Part shown: piece by piece, positions 1 to 5,172 of the stretch
How positions within the stretch are numbered: the first letter of the stretch is position 1
Layout of the letters: each line of letters begins with the position of its first letter
Assembly: GCA_002320935.1 (NCBI GenBank)
Contig: DCLG01000090.1
Coordinates: 175,708 to 181,429 of the forward strand
Length of the DNA: 5,722 nucleotides
Source of the DNA: Pedobacter sp. UBA1654
GTDB lineage: Bacteria; Bacteroidota; Bacteroidia; Sphingobacteriales; Sphingobacteriaceae
Reading direction: 5' to 3'
Translations under genes and position numbers: made by a program
Notes under the pieces: generated by a model
Told to the model about the DNA's origin: nothing
Database searches by the model: none
Seen by the model: the letters and a program-made list of their open reading frames with translations, nothing else

Positions 1-1815
1 GCTTTCCAATTGCAGTTGGCTGCCCATTAATGCCAGTAGTTTATTGGAGATGGCCAGCCCAAGGCCAGTGCCGCCATAGCGTTTTGTGGTGGAGGCGTCT
101 TCCTGGGAAAAAGCTTCAAAGATCCTGGATTGCTGATTCTTTTGAATGCCAATACCGGTATCCCGGACCTCAAAACGGAGCTTAATGTGCTCCCCATGTT
201 GTTCTTCCAAAGGGGCCACCTTAAGTTGAACGCTACCTTGCTCTGTAAACTTCACTGCGTTACCCAGTAAATTCACGAGTATCTGTTTTAATCGCAGGCC
301 ATCCGCCTGTACAAACCTTGGCAGACTTTCAGGAATGTTAACGATCAGGTCCAGTTCCTTTGTCTGCGCCTGATAAGTGATCATATCTGCTGCCTGACTG
401 CATAGGTCAAACAGGTCGCAGCGCTCCAGGTCCAGGTCCAGCTTTCCGGCCTCTATCTTGGAGAAATCCAGTATATCGTTGATGATGTTCAGCAGGGTAT
501 TGGCCGACTGGTTCACGATGTTCAGATATTGTTGCTGGGTGGCATCAAGCGATGTTTTGAGCACCAGATCGGTAAAGCCGATTACGCCATTAAGCGGGGT
601 GCGGATCTCATGGCTCATGTTGGCCAGGAATTCCGACTTAGCGATGCTGGCCTGTTCCGCATGAAACTTTGCCCTTTTTAAGGCTTCGCGATGCAGGGCA
701 CTTTCATTGATGTCCTGGAACGTTCCGAACACCCTGGTGCATTTGCCATCCTCAAATTCCGGTGTTCCAATTGCCCTTACCCAAATGATCGTCCCTGAGC
801 TGGTCTTCAATTGTACTTCTTCGTCAAAAGACTGACCTTTGTCTATAGCGTTCTGGACAGCCGTCGCTATGCTCTCCCGGTATTCAGGTGGGTAGAAACT
901 CAGCGCTTCTGAAAACACCGGCTCATAATCCTCAGGTAGGCCATGTAGCATTTTGGTCATGGATGACCAGCTGAGTTTTTGATGAATCACGTCCAGTTCC
1001 CAGGCGCCGATCCTCGCCACAGTGCTCGTTTGCTCCAGCATTTGTTGGGTTCGTTTCAGATTGCTCTCCATGCGGTGACTTTCTGTGATGTCCACAGCAT
1101 TCCCAATCACATATTGATTTCCGTCGGGGTCCTGCTCCGTGATGTTGTTGAATAACCAGATGAGCAGTGATCCATCCTTGTGCTGCATGTGCATCAGTCC
1201 GGAAGCCTTGCCTGTCTGCTTTAATGCTTGCAGGTACGATGGAAAAAGATAACGGAACTTCGGATGGATGATCTGAGCAAAACTGCTTCCGATCAACTCT
1301 GAAGGCTCATAACCGATTTTTGCAGCGCCCGCTGCATTGACCGTAAAAATTATGCCTTCCATGTCATGCGTACACATGAGTCCTTGTGAATTTTCAAAAA
1401 AGGCACGGAACCGTTTTTCTGAATTTTGCAGTTGTATTTCCTTTTCCCGCTCTTTCGTGATGTCACGGCCGATGGCAAAAAGGTAGCCCGTTTGCGGCTC
1501 CGGGGTTGTTACCCATTCTATATACTTGTACTCACCATCTTTGCATTTGGTACGCAGGGTCAGGTTATTGGCATGCACCCCAAATGGAAACTGTTGCAGA
1601 ATCTCATTTGCAAGTTTCAAATCATCCGGGTGTATCAGGTCCGTAAAGGCGTGTTGAAGCAGGTATTCTTCATCCCAGCCCAGGGTTCTGGTGAATGAAG
1701 GGTTTACCCGTTTGAGGTAACCATCGGCAGTAGCGACACAGATCAGGTCGTTGGAAAGCTGATATAGCCTTTCAAGTAATAGCTGTTGATTAATATAGGG
1801 AACATTAGCATCCAT
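1..1815 (-). CDS. Three-PAS sensor histidine kinase, C-terminus cut by window edge
   Basis: Cytoplasmic two-component sensor kinase that autophosphorylates on a histidine and passes the phosphate to a receiver domain. The 605 visible residues hold three PAS/PAC domains (about 8-122, 131-246 and 258-372), ending in GRDITK, AVDITE and FQDINE. A HisKA domain follows (about 390-460; H-box FLANMSHEIRTPLNG, phospho-acceptor His402). Then comes a HATPase_c domain with N-box VNLLGNAVKFT (Asn519), G1 box DTGIGI (Asp552), an F-box region FEAFSQEDASTTKRYGG and G2 box GGTGLGLAIS. There is no signal peptide or membrane segment, so it should sense an internal signal through the PAS domains. The ATG at 1815 is the first possible start, because an in-frame TGA lies two codons upstream. 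The F-box wording resembles BarA-type hybrid kinases, so receiver or Hpt domains may follow beyond base 1; this cannot be seen. The signal and partner regulator are unknown. Confidence 0.95.
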   Translation of the reverse strand, partial: MDANVPYINQQLLLERLYQLSNDLICVATADGYLKRVNPSFTRTLGWDEEYLLQHAFTDLIHPDDLKLANEILQQFPFGVHANNLTLRTKCKDGEYKYIEWVTTPEPQTGYLFAIGRDITKEREKEIQLQNSEKRFRAFFENSQGLMCTHDMEGIIFTVNAAGAAKIGYEPSELIGSSFAQIIHPKFRYLFPSYLQALKQTGKASGLMHMQHKDGSLLIWLFNNITEQDPDGNQYVIGNAVDITESHRMESNLKRTQQMLEQTSTVARIGAWELDVIHQKLSWSSMTKMLHGLPEDYEPVFSEALSFYPPEYRESIATAVQNAIDKGQSFDEEVQLKTSSGTIIWVRAIGTPEFEDGKCTRVFGTFQDINESALHREALKRAKFHAEQASIAKSEFLANMSHEIRTPLNGVIGFTDLVLKTSLDATQQQYLNIVNQSANTLLNIINDILDFSKIEAGKLDLDLERCDLFDLCSQAADMITYQAQTKELDLIVNIPESLPRFVQADGLRLKQILVNLLGNAVKFTEQGSVQLKVAPLEEQHGEHIKLRFEVRDTGIGIQKNQQSRIFEAFSQEDASTTKRYGGTGLGLAISNKLLALMGSQLQLES

Positions 1816-1864
1816 ATTTCATGGCGTGTGTGGGGGACTAAGATACTAAGTGCCCGGGCTAATG

Positions 1865-1872
1865 CAAAGTTA
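1865..1872 (-). promoter_or_regulatory. Candidate -7 promoter element for the histidine kinase gene
   Basis: The minus strand reads TAACTTTG followed by CA, an exact match to the Bacteroidota -7 consensus TAnnTTTG. A T-rich stretch upstream could serve as a weak -33 region, but no clean TTTG is present at the ideal spacing. Transcription would start near 1858, giving a leader of about 40 bases before the kinase ATG. The same octamer, TAACTTTG, occurs in the candidate promoter of the AraC-type gene. Confidence 0.45.
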
Positions 1873-1909
1873 GAAAAGTAATTTTGAAAAATGCAGGTAG
1901 TAGCTTTGG

Positions 1910-2155
1910 CTAAAGATCGGGATAATATCCATATCTGGCATACACGTCAATGATCTCCCGGGCGGCTTTCTCAATGAGCGCGAGCTTTGCTTTTCTGAGC
2001 TGTGCAATTTCGTCTGGATCCCTGATGGCTTCGCCTTCAGCCGCGATGATGATCTTTTCGATGATGTCCATCCGGTAACGGTACCAAGCTTTAAATTCGA
2101 TCAGATCATTCTGAAGATTCGGGTCCATAGTCATGCTCAAGAAACATTGTTCCAT
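1910..2155 (-). CDS. Small hypothetical protein, 81 residues
   Basis: I do not recognise the family. The protein is charged and probably almost wholly helical: a central amphipathic stretch (FKAWYRYRMDIIEKIII) and a second Lys/Ala/Glu-rich helix (LRKAKLALIEKAAREIIDVY) suggest a helical hairpin or coiled coil. There is no signal peptide, membrane segment or cysteine pair. The ATG at 2155 is used here, but in-frame ATGs at 2134 and 2128 (leaving 74 or 72 residues, the latter starting MDPNLQ) are equally plausible because no start has a clear Shine-Dalgarno sequence. The gene lies 94 bp upstream of the kinase on the same strand and downstream of a strong terminator, so it is unlikely to share a transcript with the SDR gene. 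Absence of long antisense competition and the sensible protein composition support a real gene. Confidence 0.65.
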   Translation of the reverse strand: MEQCFLSMTMDPNLQNDLIEFKAWYRYRMDIIEKIIIAAEGEAIRDPDEIAQLRKAKLALIEKAAREIIDVYARYGYYPDL

Positions 2156-2214
2156 ATTATAAGATTATTTGAGGTAGCAGCATAGGGACCGGGTGAGCGG
2201 AATTGCATAGAAAA

Positions 2215-2243
2215 CTACACAAATTTCTTTACAGGATTTACAG
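2215..2243. repeat. Short tandem motif cluster in intergenic region
   Basis: Three related units stand in a row: CTACACA (2215-2221), CTTTACAG (2227-2234) and TTTACAG (2237-2243). On the minus strand they read CTGTAAA, CTGTAAAG and TGTGTAG. They lie 60-90 bp upstream of the 81-residue gene and resemble motifs in other intergenic regions of the window. They could be regulator binding sites. Apart from this cluster and the terminator, I see nothing defined in 2156-2371. Confidence 0.35.
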
Positions 2244-2326
2244 TCCGAAAATCGTGCCGGTTTGTTGCTTTATATAGTGCATTTCTCAACAATTTCAAGG
2301 GAGGTTGCAGAATAGGGAAATGGATC

Positions 2327-2352
2327 AAAAAAAAACCGGCGCTGCCGGTTTT
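2327..2352 (-). terminator. Rho-independent terminator of the SDR gene
   Basis: Bases 2332-2340 (AAAACCGGC) and 2344-2352 (GCCGGTTTT) form a perfect 9-bp stem around a 3-base loop. On the minus strand the stem runs straight into a tract of nine T residues (2335 down to 2327). It begins 20 bp past the TAG stop of the SDR gene. The opposite strand also ends in a short T-rich run, so it could work weakly both ways, but no plus-strand gene reads into it. Confidence 0.88.
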
Positions 2353-2371
2353 CTTTGTTAGTATGGTATCG

Positions 2372-3283
2372 CTAAACTTGTTCCAGATTTTCAGTGGAAC
2401 GGTTACGGCTAAAGACTGCAGGATCAAAGGCATCATGGCCAATACCCATCTCGAGTAGTCCGGCATAAAGTTCCAGGATGGTTTGTTGTAAGGTATAGCG
2501 AGGCTGATGTGCCGGAGCAAGTTTCTGAAACTGTTCGAAAGAGAAAGCCGGAATACATTTCCCGGGATTTGCATCTGAGCAGATCACCAGACTGCCTGGG
2601 ATCAGTACGGCTACAGCGTAAGCCAGTTCACTGCGGCGGTAGGTCCAGTCGGCGGCGCCGGCCTGCATGTGCAGGAAAGCATCCTGATCTAAACGTTCCG
2701 CGGATACGGCCCAACTGATCACCCTTGCCAGGTCCTTCACGTGGATCAGACTTACACAATCATTGGCGTCCCCGGAAACATAGATCTGACCTTCGGTAAT
2801 GGCCTGCTTCACAAAAGCATTAAGCATGAGATCCAGGCGCAGACGATCGGTCATGCCACATGCGGTACCGAATTGTAATATGGTTACTTTAAATTGTTCG
2901 TCAGCAAGTGCTTCTAATGCGCTGGCCACTTCAATCTCACCCGGCCCGTAAGGGTCCACAAAACTTTGCACGCCGGCAGCTTTTGCCATTTCGGCCAGGC
3001 GGATGGTGCTCAGGGCACTGATCTCCGGAAAAGTATCCGGTTCAGCCTTAGCCAGGTTGATGACTACATTTACCCCTTCCAGTAAGCTTTCAGAGATGTT
3101 GCGTACATCGCCGAAGTGCTGGATGTTCAGGTGACGTTCCGGCAGGAAATCTGAATTGGTCAGCGCATGCGCGAAAGCGCCCGTGTCATAGCCAATCAGT
3201 TCTGCATCCGGGTACGTCCGGCGTAGTTGAGCAACCAGCCCAGGGCCTACGTAGCCCATATTTCCGGTAATTAGAATTCTCAT
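2372..3283 (-). CDS. NAD(P)-binding SDR-fold protein, epimerase/dehydratase-like, degenerate active site
   Basis: A 303-residue protein of the extended short-chain dehydrogenase/NAD-dependent epimerase family, probably cytoplasmic. The N-terminus MRILITGNMGYVGPG has the dinucleotide-binding GxxGxxG motif (Gly7, Gly10, Gly13) after the first beta strand. GDVRN (58-62) and VVINLAK (73-79) match the conserved DxxD and xxHLAA strands, although the usual His is Asn. SLIHVKDLARVI (178-189) matches the late RDFVHVDDV-type motif. The middle is odd: the segment that normally holds the Ser/Thr and the YxxxK pair is shortened. It reads FVDPYGPGEIEVASALEAL (108-126), so the apparent equivalent is Tyr112 with Glu116 in place of Lys. 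Family enzymes epimerise or dehydrate nucleotide sugars, but the substrate here cannot be named, and loss of catalysis is possible. The ATG at 3283 places the Rossmann motif at the expected position. The gene ends at a strong terminator and lies 122 bp downstream of the HTH gene. Confidence 0.93.
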   Translation of the reverse strand: MRILITGNMGYVGPGLVAQLRRTYPDAELIGYDTGAFAHALTNSDFLPERHLNIQHFGDVRNISESLLEGVNVVINLAKAEPDTFPEISALSTIRLAEMAKAAGVQSFVDPYGPGEIEVASALEALADEQFKVTILQFGTACGMTDRLRLDLMLNAFVKQAITEGQIYVSGDANDCVSLIHVKDLARVISWAVSAERLDQDAFLHMQAGAADWTYRRSELAYAVAVLIPGSLVICSDANPGKCIPAFSFEQFQKLAPAHQPRYTLQQTILELYAGLLEMGIGHDAFDPAVFSRNRSTENLEQV

Positions 3284-3298
3284 AATGAGCGTGATGTT

Positions 3299-3351
3299 AA
3301 TACTTTCAGTAAGTCTGCTATAAAATTATGGAAAGTATTGCCGCTGTAAAG
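3299..3351 (-). promoter_or_regulatory. Candidate promoter with flanking 9-bp inverted repeat, upstream of SDR gene
   Basis: Bases 3299-3307 (AATACTTTC) and 3331-3339 (GAAAGTATT) are a perfect 9-bp inverted repeat whose arm centres are 32 bp apart, about three helical turns. Between the arms, the minus strand reads TAATTTTA (3328-3321), one base off the -7 consensus TAnnTTTG. A TTTA (3350-3347) lies 18 bases upstream as a possible -33. This layout fits a promoter bracketed by operator half-sites, 16 bp from the SDR start codon. Both the promoter match and the operator role are inferred. Confidence 0.35.
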
Positions 3352-3405
3352 TTTTTCAACCGTCTGTCCGCTTTTTGAGAAAAGCCCTGTGTAAATTTGA
3401 GTAAG

Positions 3406-3963
3406 TTAACAGATTTTCTCAGTAACGCCCTCCAGGCTTATGTGCTGATCGTGTTTGATCCCGGCAAGTTCGCCTCTATTGATGGATTTAATGCGGTATC
3501 CGGCTCGCTTGCATTTATCCAGAAACAACTCTGTAGGCTCATTTCGCAGGTCGATCTGGTATTCATTGCATTTATCATTCACAAAGCGGATGTTAAAGAT
3601 ATCAGATCGAATGGCCGCAGGTATACCTTGCTTTTCACTGAGCAGGTAATTGTATCTTTCCAGCAGATCGATGTATTTTTCTTTCCAGACATCCAGCGTC
3701 TCGTCGTCCAAAGCAGTGGTTGGTGATTTTACTTCTGCCGGGGTTACAAAGTCTTCAGGTGCAAATTGACCAGGGAATTCTGCAGAGAAGTCGTGCTTTA
3801 TCGCGCGGCCAATTCTAATGATGATCTCGGGTTTCAATCTCGGTTGTAAAAACCAGTTGTAAATCGAACGTCTGTTAACGCCGGTGATCTTTGCCAAATC
3901 TGTTAAGGAATGTCCTTCTCTTCTGATTACTTTTTCGACGATCTCGCCATTATGTGCTGCCAT
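3406..3963 (-). CDS. Helix-turn-helix DNA-binding protein, 185 residues
   Basis: Probable small transcription regulator. Residues 8-60 form a lambda-repressor/XRE-like HTH: SLTDLAKITGVNRRSIYNWF (19-38) gives the scanning helix, the TGVN turn and the recognition helix. It is followed by a helix-rich LKPEIIIRIGRAIKHDF. A linker rich in Pro, Glu and Thr (62-87) leads to a short coiled-coil-like segment (WKEKYIDLLERYNYLLSEK, 93-111) that probably dimerises. This HTH-linker-helix design is common in Bacteroidota regulators. The C-terminal 75 residues have no motif I know; they contain Cys132, Cys151 and a final Cys185. The ATG at 3963 places the HTH at the usual distance from the N-terminus; no Shine-Dalgarno is visible, as is usual in the phylum. 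The gene stands alone between a 223-bp upstream region with a large inverted repeat and a 122-bp downstream gap. Its target and ligand are unknown; it might bind the repeated intergenic motifs nearby. Confidence 0.9.
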   Translation of the reverse strand: MAAHNGEIVEKVIRREGHSLTDLAKITGVNRRSIYNWFLQPRLKPEIIIRIGRAIKHDFSAEFPGQFAPEDFVTPAEVKSPTTALDDETLDVWKEKYIDLLERYNYLLSEKQGIPAAIRSDIFNIRFVNDKCNEYQIDLRNEPTELFLDKCKRAGYRIKSINRGELAGIKHDQHISLEGVTEKIC

Positions 3964-4040
3964 TTTGATTTCTAAATATTTTGTATGAGCGGTTAGTTGT
4001 TATTGAAGACGATTTTGGGGAACGTGTATTTTTGCCCATT

Positions 4041-4117
4041 CTGTAAAGGCTTTTCTACACAGTATACCCCAGTTTTTCAGGTATTTGGTAAAAATCTGTG
4101 TAGAATAGCCTTTAATG
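4041..4117. repeat. Long near-perfect inverted repeat, upstream of HTH gene
   Basis: Bases 4044-4062 and 4096-4114 are reverse complements at 18 of 19 positions (the arms carry AAAGGCT and TTCTACACAG; the single mismatch is at the base between them). The intervening spacer is 33 bases. The pairing is interrupted just outside the arms but resumes for one base pair at 4041/4117, and CATT stands directly outside on both sides (4037-4040 and 4118-4121). No T-tract follows on the minus strand, so it is not a typical terminator. It may be a pair of operators, an RNA hairpin, or a very small MITE-like insertion with a 4-bp target duplication. Confidence 0.7.
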
Positions 4118-4150
4118 CATTTACCAATCGATCTTCAATACAACTGTTGC

Positions 4151-4168
4151 AAAACCTGATCCGGTTTT
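4151..4168 (-). terminator. Possible weak terminator of the AraC-type gene
   Basis: AAAACC (4151-4156) and GGTTTT (4163-4168) form a 6-bp stem with a 6-base loop, starting 18 bp past the stop codon. On the minus strand the stem ends in only four T residues before GCAAC, so it is marginal. A competing hairpin, TTAAGAT (4167-4173) with ATCTTAA (4184-4190), overlaps it and the stop codon. Confidence 0.3.
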
Positions 4169-4186
4169 AAGATCAAGGGCTTTATC

Positions 4187-5095
4187 TTAATGGCTATAGC
4201 CGATCATCAAAAAGATTTCTTCAGGAAAAAGGAGCAAGCAGCACCTGCCTGCTTTTAGGGCATTAGGCAGGTAGCCAAAATATTTCTTAAATGCGGAGCT
4301 AAAATGAGTAGCATACTTGTATCCCATCTTTTCAGCAACCTCCGCAATGGTGATGTCCTGCTCTTTGATCATGGTTTTGGCCAGTTCCATCTTATACTGA
4401 TTCAAGTGATTGTGCACCGTGTTCCCAAACGCGATCTTGAAATTCCGCTTCAGATTGAATTCGTTGGTGCCAACCAGATGTGCCAACGCGCGTAATGATA
4501 ACTGTTGCCCGACATTGTTGATCAGGATCGCCCGTGCAGCGATCATTTTGTCCATGTCTTCTTTTTTCAGGATTGGTAACGCAGACCGCTTTTCAACTTG
4601 CTCCAGCTGTTGCAGTTGCAAAGCCAGCAGTTCAAGCGTCTTTGATTCCAGAAGCAATTGATCAAAGACTGGATTGTTGGTGGATTGATTCAGGCGCAGC
4701 AACAGGCTACTGATTTCGGGACTTAGCTGGAGATCAGCCTCTGACAGCTTACTTATTCCCGATTGTTCTGGCAGCTGGAGAAAGGACCGGCAGGCTGCAT
4801 GATCCTGCAGATGGCGGTTCAAAAATGCATTGCTTAGGTTGATGCAGACAATTTCATCCTCCGGACTGCCCATAACCATTTTCAAGGTTTTTTGTCTGAT
4901 GCAGCAAAGGTTGTGGCATTGACATCCAATAGAAGATACGGCCTCAGCCGAGTTACGATGCTGAAAAATCAGGCTACCCTTAAGTACAAAGATCATCTGG
5001 TAAAGTCTAGCAGCTGATCCTTCCAGATTTAAGGATGAATTTAATGAAACTTGTTTTTCTCCCTTTATCGTCAGTTGTTCTCCCGATTGCGTCAT
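4187..5095 (-). CDS. AraC-family transcriptional regulator, PchR-like
   Basis: A 302-residue regulator. The N-terminal part (about 1-150) is the divergent ligand-sensing region. The C-terminal part (about 180-277) is the two-HTH AraC domain: LSLRALAHLVGTNEFNLKR (199-217) is the first HTH, and DITIAEVAEKMGYKYATHFS followed by FKKYFGYLP (247-277) is the second, with the family signature. The wording NEFNLKRNFKIAFGNTV resembles PchR/YbtA-type activators of siderophore receptors. Reading can begin at a TTG at 5119 (310 residues), but the ATG at 5095 is preferred: the candidate -7 promoter box covers 5117-5124, so the transcript would start downstream of the TTG. A Cys-rich patch, CQCHNLCC (Cys58, 60, 64, 65), replaces the usual QHNLxY-like stretch. 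About 25 residues follow the HTH, ending hydrophobically. It is divergent from the TonB receptor gene, its likely target; self-regulation is also likely. The ligand is not known. Confidence 0.93.
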   Translation of the reverse strand: MTQSGEQLTIKGEKQVSLNSSLNLEGSAARLYQMIFVLKGSLIFQHRNSAEAVSSIGCQCHNLCCIRQKTLKMVMGSPEDEIVCINLSNAFLNRHLQDHAACRSFLQLPEQSGISKLSEADLQLSPEISSLLLRLNQSTNNPVFDQLLLESKTLELLALQLQQLEQVEKRSALPILKKEDMDKMIAARAILINNVGQQLSLRALAHLVGTNEFNLKRNFKIAFGNTVHNHLNQYKMELAKTMIKEQDITIAEVAEKMGYKYATHFSSAFKKYFGYLPNALKAGRCCLLLFPEEIFLMIGYSH

Positions 5096-5113
5096 GTGCA
5101 GCTTATATCTTTG
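5086..5113 (+). promoter_or_regulatory. Candidate promoter of the TonB-dependent receptor gene
   Basis: TATCTTTG (5106-5113) is an exact TAnnTTTG match on the plus strand. An ATTG (5086-5089) lies 16 bases upstream, slightly shorter than the ideal spacing. Transcription would start near 5119 and give a leader of about 54 bases. The -33 part would lie inside the AraC-type coding sequence, and the -7 box abuts the opposing -7 box. Confidence 0.4.
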
Positions 5114-5116
5114 CGC

Positions 5117-5147
5117 CAAAGTTATTCTTATTAAGATTTATTCTAAA
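5117..5147 (-). promoter_or_regulatory. Candidate promoter of the AraC-type gene
   Basis: On the minus strand TTTA (5147-5144) is followed, after exactly 19 bases, by TAACTTTG (5124-5117). This matches the Bacteroidota pattern TTTG-N19-TAnnTTTG with one mismatch in the -33 box. Transcription would start near 5111, leaving a leader of about 15 bases before the ATG at 5095, and it argues against the TTG start at 5119. Confidence 0.55.
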
Positions 5148-5172
5148 GAGACAGCTAAAAAGTTACACAGAC

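Noticed and set aside
458..1698. Plus-strand open frames of 68 and 90 residues within the kinase region
   Set aside because: Both are antisense to PAS and HisKA coding sequence with intact motifs; no promoter or start signal supports them.
2215..2574. A 119-residue minus-strand open frame crossing the SDR gene's 3' end and its terminator
   Set aside because: It overlaps the SDR gene in another frame, reads through a strong rho-independent terminator, and has no family-like features.
3376..3421. Inverted repeat TGAGAAAA / TTTTCTCA around the stop codon of the HTH gene, as a terminator
   Set aside because: The arms are 8 bp of mostly A/T with a 30-base loop and no T-tract on the minus strand, so it may be chance.
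3397..3726. A 109-residue plus-strand open frame opposite the HTH gene
   Set aside because: Antisense shadow of a clear HTH-coding frame; it starts at TTG and its hydrophobic runs mirror the codons of the real gene.
4304..4661. Plus-strand open frames of 63 and 83 residues opposite the AraC-type gene
   Set aside because: They are antisense shadows of the conserved DNA-binding domain and overlap each other.
5117..5119. TTG start codon for the AraC-type protein, adding eight residues
   Set aside because: It lies inside the candidate -7 promoter box, so it would probably not be in the mRNA; the ATG at 5095 fits better.
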